Shown here one piece after another: positions 16,764-25,261 of a DNA stretch of 64,000 bases. A program made the position numbers and the translations under genes. A model generated the notes under the pieces. It saw only the letters and a list, made by a program, of their open reading frames with translations. It was not told the DNA's origin and searched no databases. Source of the stretch: an uncultured Phycisphaerales bacterium (GTDB lineage: Bacteria; Planctomycetota; Phycisphaerae; Sedimentisphaerales; Anaerobacaceae); NCBI GenBank assembly GCA_903857265.1, contig CAIODZ010000063.1, positions 47,717 to 111,716 on the forward strand, written 5' to 3'. The number at the start of each line of letters is the position of its first letter. The first letter of the stretch is position 1.

Positions 16764-17279
16764 AATAATCTCCTCTCTTTTCAAACGATACTCGATATTC
16801 GATACTTGATACTCGATACAATTTTTATGACCCGCAGGCGGGCCTGCGGGCTAACCAACCCCGCCCACAGGAGGCGGGGCTAACCTGCGCTCAGGGCAGG
16901 CAAAGACACAGAGTTTTTTGGTTTAAATGAAATCCGAAATGGAACTGCTGTTCCTGATGCCTTGCCCACCTGGGGCGAAATGCGCTGACGTCTGCCAGCG
17001 AGTTGGAATTTTACCAAACAAAACTTTTAAGTCAAATGAAATATAACTATTTTGAAAAAATATACGTTTTTGTGGCGTAAGTGGTTGTAAATGCAGAAGT
17101 TAGAAGTGAGAAGGGAGAAGTGAGAAAGTTGAAAAGATCCTCGATACTGGATGCTCGATTCTCGAAAATGGAAACTGGGTTCCCCTGTTGCGGGGCATTG
17201 ATAGTGGCGGCCCCTGCCGTTTTGCTTCGCCGGACTACGCAAAACGAGACGCGGGGGTCTCCGCTGCGCTACGAGAGTT
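16764..17279. other. Intergenic region with phrase repeats
   Basis: No gene supported. 16782-16822 is made of CGATACTCGATATTCGATAC-like words and 17096-17175 of GAAGTGAGAAGGGAGAAG and CTCGATACTGGATGCTCG. 16830-16895 has GGCGGGCCTGCGGG and CCGCCCACAGGAGGCGGGG, short GC-rich inverted words. Confidence 0.6.
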
Positions 17280-17972
17280 TTAAGCTTTTCGCCTTTTCAT
17301 GATGGATAGAGCGCCAAGCGAGAGCATAATGGCAGTCATTGGTTCGGGAATAGTTGGAATCTGTATAAGATAGTCCTGACCGTAAGGCGAACTGGTCGCG
17401 AACAGATTATTCGCAAAATAAGCCTTGTCGCCGTCCAACTGGCTAAGCCAGAGATTGGCTGTAGCGGCTTGTTCGATGCCTGTAGCATGGAAACCTGTGC
17501 CACTGGTAACATCCCACACGGGGTCGGTTTCGTAAATGATTTCCCATAGAGCAGCACCAAATGCCTCCGCCAGTTGTCTATTTGCGCCGGTTGTCCATGC
17601 AGGGTCAAAATCTCTGCCCCAAAGCTCACGAATGTAGTTGGCTTTGGTAGTTCCCATAGGCGTGCTATCCGACGCTTCATTGAGTGGGACAACATCCTGC
17701 CAGCCGTTATATGGTCCCTGTATCAATTCTATACAGAAGCCCCAGTTGGGCACCATCGCCCCCAGACCGGTGCCGCCTGCGTTGGTCCAGGAATAGACGC
17801 CCGTGTAGCCGGTTAGACCGGACAGGCCGCCACCCCAGACGGTGCCTATGTCAGAAAGAGCATTGTTGTGATTCTGGACATTTACAGTGCCAAGAAGCGT
17901 CGCACTTGCCGTCGAAGTCAGCGCAATACCGACTAAAACGACCGCCGCAAAAATTCTCGCCCTTGTCTTCAT
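17280..17972 (-). CDS. PEP-CTERM sorting domain protein
   Basis: 230 residues. An N-terminal signal peptide (MKTRARIFAAVVLVGIALTS, then TASA) is followed by a Gly/Trp/Asn-rich mature part with no known enzyme motif. It ends IPEPMTAIMLSLGALSIM then KRRKA: the Pro-Glu-Pro motif, a hydrophobic helix and a basic tail of the PEP-CTERM/exosortase system. Such proteins are exported, cleaved at PEP by an exosortase and attached at the surface or released into the extracellular matrix. No exosortase gene is in this window. Its 5' leader contains a strong stem-loop (17997-18042). The sorting signal is certain, the function unknown. Confidence 0.88.
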   Translation of the reverse strand: MKTRARIFAAVVLVGIALTSTASATLLGTVNVQNHNNALSDIGTVWGGGLSGLTGYTGVYSWTNAGGTGLGAMVPNWGFCIELIQGPYNGWQDVVPLNEASDSTPMGTTKANYIRELWGRDFDPAWTTGANRQLAEAFGAALWEIIYETDPVWDVTSGTGFHATGIEQAATANLWLSQLDGDKAYFANNLFATSSPYGQDYLIQIPTIPEPMTAIMLSLGALSIMKRRKA

Positions 17973-17996
17973 ACTCTTCTTCTCTCTTATTTACAC

Positions 17997-18042
17997 GGAG
18001 AAAACCGGCGCAGAACGTCTCACGCCAAACCAGGGTTTCTCC
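17997..18042 (-). promoter_or_regulatory. Stem-loop in the leader of the PEP-CTERM gene
   Basis: On the minus strand GGAGAAACC pairs with GGTTTTCTCC and an inner GGCG pairs with CGCC, giving a two-part hairpin of 46 bases that ends about 25 bases before the ATG at 17972. It does not match a riboswitch class I can name. Confidence 0.45.
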
Positions 18043-18468
18043 TGATTCTTTGATTTTTCCTTGATAAACAGACAGAATGGGCAGGGTAAATGTTACCGGA
18101 GAATAAAATACCACCATTTGGTGACCGGGAGGAATGTTCTATTCGCTTTCTCTACCCCCTCGGATTTCATTCTCGCTTCATACCCCCATACTACTGTCGT
18201 AAGGCCTCCGGCCCTACAATATATAATATATCATAATGCCCCATAGCTTGTCAATAGTTTTTGGACTATTTTAAGCACAATTAAGCGCATCGCAGGCGGA
18301 TAAATATCCAATGATGAAGTAAATTACGCCGGAGACGGAAAACAGAGGACAGAGAACGGAGGACAGGGGGCAGGTCGATTGCGGACTGACGATTTAATCC
18401 TAGATCCCCGGCAGAAAACCAAGGGAGCTAACCCCGAGGACAGGCGGGCGGATGAGGAAACCACATTT
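18043..18468. other. Intergenic region
   Basis: No gene supported. It includes a leader stretch for the PEP-CTERM gene, an AT-rich tract near 18220 (ACAATATATAATATATCATA) and an 18330-18378 tract of ACAGAGGACAGAGAACGGAG-type words. Confidence 0.55.
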
Positions 18469-19641
18469 TTATTTTTGGGCAGTGGTCCATTTTTTCTGCC
18501 AGGCGGGGTACTGGTCCAAAACCGTCTGCGGTTCGTAAGTGTACCAGCCGTAGGCGCGTCGCTCCCTGTCCACTTCAGCCATAGAATAAAGCAATTCGCT
18601 TTTTCTGTTGGCAAACAGCGGTTTGTGTGTGCCAAGCTCATAAAACCGGGCCCAGATTGGCGGCGCTGATTTATCTTCGACAACACGTCTATCTGTTTTC
18701 AGAGTCCTCAACCCAGTATTGATTTCAGGAGCATTGAATTCCTCAACCCGGATTCCCTTAATTTTCGAATCTTCGAACCATTTAACTGCCGCTTCTACCG
18801 ACTTAATAACTTCCTTACTGGGTTTATCTATGCTCATTAAAAAAAGGACGACCGGAGCGCTTTCTCTGCCGCAAATACTCGGCGGCTCGTACGCCCTAGC
18901 CCAGGCAGGAGCCAGATTAACCTCATCATGCTGCTGACACCACGCCGTTAATGTGCCGTTATCATTTATCTGACATTTGAGTATGCAAGACAGGCCTTTA
19001 TCAAAAGCAATTTTGGCTTTTTCGCGGCGAGCGGAATCGACAAAGGAATAGTACGACTGTTTATCGAGTATATCCTTGAGCATACCCATTACGCCTGTCA
19101 TAGCGTCATCGTTGAACGTGATATGGGTGCTGTAATTCGATTCGAGGGGAAAATATTGGGGCCAGCCGCCGTTGGGGTACTGGGCGGAGAGCGTAAAATC
19201 TATTCCTTTGAGGCATGCGTCTTTATATTTTTCAGCGCCGGTGATTTCATAAGCTTTTGCCAGATATTTTATGTGCGAATACGTTGTGCAGTTATCAAAT
19301 GTTGTATGGATGGCGCTCTTTGCCTTAAGAACCTTGTCTGCCTGTTGGGCGGTTAATATTGCGCGCATATCGTAATTTTTGGGCCAGCCGCCGTTGTCTC
19401 TCTGGTAGAGAAGGACATTGTCGGCAATTTCTTTTATTTGCGCCGGGTTGTAGCGGGGCTGGTTCGGCTCCGGATTAATCACATTCTTCGCTTCATAGAT
19501 GTCGTACCAGTGGTGAGCGCTATTGTAAAAATCATTCGTATCTATCTGGTTTTCTTTATTGTCCGGCTTAGCCTGTGCAAAAGAAACAAAACAGAAAAAT
19601 ACAGATGATACCGCCAGTACAATTCTTTTTTTATTCATCAT
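18469..19641 (-). CDS. pelA: Secreted pectate lyase, PL10 family
   Basis: 390 residues from the ATG at 19641, which has GGAG seven bases before it and starts a signal peptide (MMNKKRIVLAVSSVFFCFVS then FAQA). The mature enzyme shows PL10 features: LLYQRDNGGWPKNYDM, TTFDNCTTYSHIKYLAKAY, YPNGGWPQYFPL, ITFNDDAMTGVMGMLKDI, AWCQQHDEVNLAPAWARAYE and SICGRESAPVVLFLMS. PL10 enzymes cleave polygalacturonate by beta-elimination with Ca2+. It lies 52 bases downstream of a GH2 gene on the same strand, suggesting a locus for pectin with galactose side chains. Confident. Confidence 0.92.
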   Translation of the reverse strand: MMNKKRIVLAVSSVFFCFVSFAQAKPDNKENQIDTNDFYNSAHHWYDIYEAKNVINPEPNQPRYNPAQIKEIADNVLLYQRDNGGWPKNYDMRAILTAQQADKVLKAKSAIHTTFDNCTTYSHIKYLAKAYEITGAEKYKDACLKGIDFTLSAQYPNGGWPQYFPLESNYSTHITFNDDAMTGVMGMLKDILDKQSYYSFVDSARREKAKIAFDKGLSCILKCQINDNGTLTAWCQQHDEVNLAPAWARAYEPPSICGRESAPVVLFLMSIDKPSKEVIKSVEAAVKWFEDSKIKGIRVEEFNAPEINTGLRTLKTDRRVVEDKSAPPIWARFYELGTHKPLFANRKSELLYSMAEVDRERRAYGWYTYEPQTVLDQYPAWQKKWTTAQK

Positions 19642-19693
19642 AAAAGCACTCCATTCTGATTCGACTCTGTTCGACATAGTTCGACTTTGCTAA

Positions 19694-22657
19694 CTACAGT
19701 TTGCTCACCATTCGCTGCTCATGGCAGTCGCCGCATTTTTTAGCAACAAAGTCCGGGCACGAAACCGCAGGCAGGGTTTTGATTTTAACGGTTGATGACT
19801 TTAATCCCGCAGATGTCGCGGTCAGCGTCATCTCGCCGGACTCCTGCTTTGACTGGACGATAATCTGCGCGAAGCCGTTGAAAACTTTTCGTTTCCAATC
19901 CTTCGTGGGGATAAAGACACCAACGACGCCGGGGTCGGCATTTAACTCTTCATACAGGCGTTTCACGACAAGAGGAGTACCCACGACGGCATAGACATTT
20001 TTGCCCTCTTTTAAGATGCCGAGGTCGAGTTTGAAATTCTGATTCGGGTCGTTACGCTTAATACCCTGTGCAATCAAATGGCCATTGACATAAATGGATT
20101 GATTGCCGCTGATACTCTTTGTGAAGAGGGTAAATTTCATATCATCGCGGATAGCGGGCAACTGGAACGAGCCGCGAACGGCAATCAGGTTATCCGTCTT
20201 TGGGGTGTTTACTTCGGTTGCCTGTTTGAAGTCGGCCCAGTTGGAATCGTCGAAATCAAACGCCACCTGCGGGAAATTGTCTTTATCGGCAATGAACGCC
20301 ATTTTCAATTCTTTAATCAGCTCAGGCCTTGTGGTATCAAGGAACACGTCCTGCTCGTGGCTGGAAGGGTCGCCGTTGCCGACGCCGAGGATTTTGCCCT
20401 GTCCATGTAGAGCGAATGATATTTCATTGCCGGCGGTCGGAACGACGCGTCCCTGAGCGTCTTCGACCTGCACGGTTATAACCGACACATCCGCGCCATC
20501 GGCTTTGATTGAATCGCGGTCAGGAATAAGGCGGATTACAGCCGGCTCGCCGGTGGTTTCGCTCTTTTCGGTGACTATTTCTTTGCCCGCTTTATAACCT
20601 TTGGCCAGGAGTGTACCCGGCTCATAATTTACATCCCACTGGATATGGGAAAGTTTGGGCATTGGTTTGCGGCCAAGGGATTTATCGTTGAGGAAAAGCT
20701 CGACTTCGTCGCAATTGCTGTATGCCCAGACGTTAATGGGTTTGCCCTCTTTGCCTGTCCAGTTCCAGTGAGGGAAAATATGCAGTGTTGGTTCATCTGT
20801 CCACACCGATTTGAGGTAATAATACGTGTCTTTCGGGAAACCGCAGAGGTCCATAACACTGAATTGCGAAGTGACCTGGGGCCAGCCGAAGGGATTTGCC
20901 TCGCCGCGATATTCGAAGCCGGTCCATAAGAACAATCCGGCGACAAACGGACGCTCGGCACAGAATTGCATTCCTTTTTCAATGCCGCGGTTCGGGGACT
21001 TTCTATCGGTCGGGGCCATGTGCGCGTTTGGCCTGTCATCTTCATAAACTCCGCGTGTTGCGCTGGTGGTGCCTTCTTCGGTAAAGACAATGGGCTGATA
21101 AGGATATGCCGCATGGTGCTCGTCGATATTTCCCGCGCTGAAGTAGTTGTATCCCATAAGGTCAATAACCGTTGATATTCCTTCAATCCTGCCCCCGCTG
21201 ACCGCGGCGGTGACTCGGCGGGTCGGGTCAAGACGCTTAACGAACGCCTGCATAGTCGAGGCGATGCGTGCGCCTGTTATTTTTCCTTCGATGGTCCATT
21301 CCTCATTGCCAATAGACCAGACGATAACGCAGGGATGATTGCGGTCACGAAGAATCATTCTTTCGAGCTGCAGGAAGTGTTCTGGCGATACTCCCATCAA
21401 GCGGTTTTCGTCAAGGACAAGCATACCGAGCCGGTCGCAGGTATCGAGTAATTCGGGAGTGGGCGGGTTATGAGAGCAGCGATAGGCGTTACTGCCCATT
21501 GATTTTAATTTGTTTATACGAAATTCCTGCAGGGCATCGGGGAGGGCTGTGCCAACGCCGGCGTGGTCCTGGTGGTTATTTGTGCCTTTAATCGCGACGT
21601 GTTTGCCGTTCAGGAAGAAACCTTCATTTGGGTCAAAACGAACCGAGCGTATGCCAAAAGTGGTTTCATAGCGGTCAACCACCGCACCTTTTGAACTCAG
21701 TGTCGTGACAAGTTTATGCAGATAAGGGGATTCGAGAGACCATAGCTTGGGATTATCGACGTTAATTACGCAGGGGTAATCTTTTTTCTCGCCTGGCTGG
21801 AGCTGGAGAGATTTTATTTGGGCCGATGCAATCTGTTTTCCATCGGCATCCAGAATGGTTTGAATAATATTGAAGGCGGCGTCGGTGTTGCCGTCATTGG
21901 CGACGGTTGTCGCGGCAGTAATCCGGGCCGACTGTTTATCGATTTGAGAAGTTACAAAAGTTCCGTACTGGGCGACGTGCAGGGGCGAGGTTTTGGTGAG
22001 CCAGACGTGGCGATATATCCCGGCCCCTTCGTAATACCAGCCCTCTTCCATAGTGACATCGACGCGCACGGCAATTACGTTCTGGCCGCCGTAATTGAGA
22101 TAATCGGTAATATCGTACTGGAAGCTGCTGTAGCCGGAATGTTCCGTGCCGATGTAGAAGCCATTTATCCAGAGGCGGGAGTCGCGGTGAACGCCATCAA
22201 ATTCAATGACGATTCTGCGGCCGAGGTCGGATTCGGGAATGAAAAACTTTTTGCGATACCAGCCGACGCTTGATTCGGGGAAATTCCTGCCGACGGCTTT
22301 ATAGCCATGACTATGGCTGCCTTTGCTGTCGAAAGGCATCTCTACCGCCCAGTCATGGGGCAGATTGATGGTGCGCCAGGCGCGGTCGTCAAAATTGCCC
22401 GCCGCGGGGCCGTCGCCGTAGCCGGTTTTTGTCCAATACGTAAAATAAGAGGTGCCGTTCTTAAAATCTTTATCCGTATCGTAAGGGTGGCCAAAAGCAA
22501 ACAGCCAGTTAGAGTCCATTAACAATCGCTCGCGGCCATTTGCCGCTTCAGCAGAAGCCCTTTCCTGACAAGGAACCTGAACAGATGAGACCCTTTTCTG
22601 ACAAGAAACCAGACCAGACAAGAATATTAAAAATACAACCAAAATTTGCTTTTTCAT
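19694..22657 (-). CDS. GH2 beta-galactosidase-like lipoprotein (first of three)
   Basis: 987 residues from the ATG at 22657, chosen for GAGG six bases before it. MKKQILVVFLIFLSGLVSCQ is a lipoprotein signal with lipobox LVSC. Domains run in GH2 order: a sugar-binding sandwich (WRTINLPHDWAVEMPF), an Ig-like domain, and a TIM barrel with IVWSIGNEEW (acid/base Glu about 450) and PIVFTEEGTTS (nucleophile Glu about 527). C-terminal beta domains follow, including an Ig-like segment (IRLIPDRDSIKADGADVSVI) that is shared with the next two GH2 genes. The last residues are KKCGDCHEQRMVSKL, holding a CxxCH motif not expected in GH2. Substrate (galactoside or other) cannot be fixed. Confidence 0.9.
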   Translation of the reverse strand: MKKQILVVFLIFLSGLVSCQKRVSSVQVPCQERASAEAANGRERLLMDSNWLFAFGHPYDTDKDFKNGTSYFTYWTKTGYGDGPAAGNFDDRAWRTINLPHDWAVEMPFDSKGSHSHGYKAVGRNFPESSVGWYRKKFFIPESDLGRRIVIEFDGVHRDSRLWINGFYIGTEHSGYSSFQYDITDYLNYGGQNVIAVRVDVTMEEGWYYEGAGIYRHVWLTKTSPLHVAQYGTFVTSQIDKQSARITAATTVANDGNTDAAFNIIQTILDADGKQIASAQIKSLQLQPGEKKDYPCVINVDNPKLWSLESPYLHKLVTTLSSKGAVVDRYETTFGIRSVRFDPNEGFFLNGKHVAIKGTNNHQDHAGVGTALPDALQEFRINKLKSMGSNAYRCSHNPPTPELLDTCDRLGMLVLDENRLMGVSPEHFLQLERMILRDRNHPCVIVWSIGNEEWTIEGKITGARIASTMQAFVKRLDPTRRVTAAVSGGRIEGISTVIDLMGYNYFSAGNIDEHHAAYPYQPIVFTEEGTTSATRGVYEDDRPNAHMAPTDRKSPNRGIEKGMQFCAERPFVAGLFLWTGFEYRGEANPFGWPQVTSQFSVMDLCGFPKDTYYYLKSVWTDEPTLHIFPHWNWTGKEGKPINVWAYSNCDEVELFLNDKSLGRKPMPKLSHIQWDVNYEPGTLLAKGYKAGKEIVTEKSETTGEPAVIRLIPDRDSIKADGADVSVITVQVEDAQGRVVPTAGNEISFALHGQGKILGVGNGDPSSHEQDVFLDTTRPELIKELKMAFIADKDNFPQVAFDFDDSNWADFKQATEVNTPKTDNLIAVRGSFQLPAIRDDMKFTLFTKSISGNQSIYVNGHLIAQGIKRNDPNQNFKLDLGILKEGKNVYAVVGTPLVVKRLYEELNADPGVVGVFIPTKDWKRKVFNGFAQIIVQSKQESGEMTLTATSAGLKSSTVKIKTLPAVSCPDFVAKKCGDCHEQRMVSKL

Positions 22658-22722
22658 AAAAATCCTCATATTCATAAAATATACGCCAACGTCTGTAAAA
22701 ACGAAATTCTTATTATAATGTT

Positions 22723-25230
22723 TTACGGCAAAGCGGGAACAGCAATCGGCGATGATTTTACTTCTATTTCGATTGACGCCTCTTTTAGCCCATCGGCTCT
22801 CGCGGTCAGCTGGATTTTGCCGGGCTTTAATTTCGCCTGGACAATCGCAAGACACAAACCGTTAAACGCCTTCCTGCGGTCGGCATGGAATGATTCGTGA
22901 CTGTCCGGCCTGCCGTTATCCACCCCGATGATTTTGCCTTCACCCTGAATCTCAAAAGTAACGTCATTGGATGCGGCGGGGACTATATGGTTTTGGCTGT
23001 CTAATATCTGAACCGTGATATTCGCCACGTCACGACCGTCCGCCGCGATTGTATTCTGGTCAGCGGACAAACCAATTGCGGCCGGTTCGCCTGCTGTAAC
23101 AACCTCCGCCGTTGAAACAACGTTACCATCCTTTGTCCCCACGGCCTTCAGCGTCCCCGGCCCATAAGGCACGTCCCAGGACAGGTGCAGGTCCCCTGTG
23201 GTTCGCGGAATCCTGGAGCGAGGCGGAAAATACCATTCCCCGGTGGTGGATTGTACCCCGGGATATGGGTAGATATAGCTCTTTACGCCGAAGGACTTAC
23301 CATTGAGAAACAATTCCACGGTATCGCAATTGGTGAAGCAGATAACGGGGACGATTTGCCCCTCTTTGCCGCTCCAGTTCCAGTGGGGAAAAATATGCAA
23401 TACGGGTTTGTCCGTCCACTGGCTCTGGTAAAAATAAAAGCCGTCTTTCCTGAATCCGGCGGTATCCAGAACCCCGGCGGAAGAATTCTTCGAAGGCCAC
23501 TGGGATTCGCCCAGATAGTCGATGCCTGTCCACATAAAATCGCCCGCCACGTAATCATAGGTGCTGGTGAATCTCCACAATTGCTCCACAGTAATCATCT
23601 CGCTTAGCCCCCTTCTGTGTTCTCCTGTGCCTGGGGACAAATCGCGATAACCGCCCCTGAGTCCGCCCATAGACGGATTTTCCGTGCCTATAATTTTTCT
23701 TTGGGGGAAATCGTGCCGGTCAATACTATAATATTTTTCGGCCCGGTCGCGCCAGCGTGCCACGTAGTTGTAACCGACAACATCCAAAAGCTCCAGGAAC
23801 TCCTTGGGCGTGCCTTTCGGTTCTGCGCTTATCATATCGCATCCCACGGTTACTAAACGCGTAGGGTCTTCCCTGTGAAAAAAACCAACCAGCCGTTTTA
23901 GCGTCTGCGCGCCATTCGGGTCGGTCTGGTCTCCCACTTCATTTCCAGCGCTCCACAGGACAATCGAAGGATGATTTCTGTCACGGCGGACGAAGCTTGT
24001 TACGTCCCGCTCCGACCATTCGTCAAAATATTGAGCGTATCCGTACGGGCCTATCTGGAATTTTGGAACTTTCCACTCGTCAAATGCCTCGGCCATAACC
24101 ATAAATCCCATTTTGTCGCACAGGTTCAGGAATTCCGGCGCCGGCGGATTATGGGAAGTCCGGATGGCGTTGCAGCCCATCTCCTTCAGGAGTTCGAGCC
24201 GCCGTTCCCAGACACGTTCCGGCACCGCCGACCCCACACACCCGCCATCATGGTGCAGGCACACACCATTGAGCTTGACGTGCCGGCCGTTGAGCAGGCA
24301 GCCCTTGTCCGCGTCAAAGACCACCTCCCTGATTCCGAAGGGCGTGTCGTATTCATCCACCAACTTATCGCCGCTGCGGACCTTGCTGTGAACTGTGTAA
24401 AGATATGGATTTTCCACAGACCAGAGATTGGGATTCTCTATCGTCAGTTCCTGCGTTAATTCGTGCTCGCCATTCGCTGCGACATCAGCACCGCCCTGCA
24501 CCGTCCCGACCATCTTGCCGTCCTTGTCGATTATGTTCGTAGTCAACGTGCAACTGACGGCAACCTTGCCTTCATTCCGGACAATTGTTTTGACCCGCAC
24601 CAGTGAGGACGTTTGGGACACCTTCGGCGTAATAACGAACGTCCCCCAGTGAGCGATATGGATATCGCCTGTGACCAGCAGCCAGGCGTGCCGGTAAATG
24701 CCGGAACCTGAGTACCACCGCGAATTGGATTGATGGGAGTTGTCCACCTTTACGGCCACCACGTTCTCACTGCCGCCAAAATTCAGATGCGGGGTAATAT
24801 CGTAATAGAAGCTGATGTATCCGAACGGCCGCTTGCCAAGGTAATGCCCGTTGACCCACACCTCGCTGTTCTCATACACGCCATCGAATTCGATAGTTAT
24901 CTGTTTGCCTTTGTAAGAATCAGGCAGGCGGAAATGTTTCCTGTACCAGCCGACGCCGGTAGGCACATACCCCCCTTTGCCGCCTGTCGGCTCCTTCTCA
25001 CCGAACGGTCCTTCAATGCTCCAGTCGTGGGGTATATCCAGCTTGCGCCAATCTCCGTCATTGAAATCTGCCTTTTCAGCACCGGGCGTATCGCCTTTGA
25101 AAAATCTCCAATCAAAATCCATCAAGAGACGTTCCCTGCTTACGGTTTTCTCAATAGATGATCTTTCCTTACAAAAGGAATTCGCCGATACTAAAACTGT
25201 AAATATAATCCAAAGTGATTTTTTAATAAT
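22723..25230 (-). CDS. GH2 beta-galactosidase-like enzyme (second), with probable ATT start codon
   Basis: About 835 residues if translation starts at the ATT at 25230. The first ATG of the frame (25122) falls inside the sugar-binding domain and leaves no export signal. Upstream the frame stays open and encodes IIKKSLWIIFTVLVSANSFC then KERSS, a normal signal peptide, with AAAGGAAGG five bases before ATT ATT. So the start is ATT, or an ATG has been lost by mutation or sequencing error. Catalytic motifs are WSAGNEVGD (Glu about 428) and IIGTENPSMG (Glu about 517). It ends in the same Ig-like domain as its neighbours. It lies 65 bases upstream of the first GH2 gene, so probably cotranscribed. 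Confidence 0.85.
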   Translation of the reverse strand: MIKKSLWIIFTVLVSANSFCKERSSIEKTVSRERLLMDFDWRFFKGDTPGAEKADFNDGDWRKLDIPHDWSIEGPFGEKEPTGGKGGYVPTGVGWYRKHFRLPDSYKGKQITIEFDGVYENSEVWVNGHYLGKRPFGYISFYYDITPHLNFGGSENVVAVKVDNSHQSNSRWYSGSGIYRHAWLLVTGDIHIAHWGTFVITPKVSQTSSLVRVKTIVRNEGKVAVSCTLTTNIIDKDGKMVGTVQGGADVAANGEHELTQELTIENPNLWSVENPYLYTVHSKVRSGDKLVDEYDTPFGIREVVFDADKGCLLNGRHVKLNGVCLHHDGGCVGSAVPERVWERRLELLKEMGCNAIRTSHNPPAPEFLNLCDKMGFMVMAEAFDEWKVPKFQIGPYGYAQYFDEWSERDVTSFVRRDRNHPSIVLWSAGNEVGDQTDPNGAQTLKRLVGFFHREDPTRLVTVGCDMISAEPKGTPKEFLELLDVVGYNYVARWRDRAEKYYSIDRHDFPQRKIIGTENPSMGGLRGGYRDLSPGTGEHRRGLSEMITVEQLWRFTSTYDYVAGDFMWTGIDYLGESQWPSKNSSAGVLDTAGFRKDGFYFYQSQWTDKPVLHIFPHWNWSGKEGQIVPVICFTNCDTVELFLNGKSFGVKSYIYPYPGVQSTTGEWYFPPRSRIPRTTGDLHLSWDVPYGPGTLKAVGTKDGNVVSTAEVVTAGEPAAIGLSADQNTIAADGRDVANITVQILDSQNHIVPAASNDVTFEIQGEGKIIGVDNGRPDSHESFHADRRKAFNGLCLAIVQAKLKPGKIQLTARADGLKEASIEIEVKSSPIAVPALP

Positions 25231-25261
25231 GAATACCTTCCTTTAATTTAAAGAAGAATTT

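Noticed and set aside
18061..18120. Possible riboswitch around GGTAAATGTTACCGG and CACCATTTGGTG
   Set aside because: Only short palindromes are seen, with no class-defining core that I could identify.
20629..21231. 200-codon frame overlapping the first GH2 gene on the same strand in another register
   Set aside because: The GH2 frame has the catalytic motifs here; the alternative has no domain pattern.
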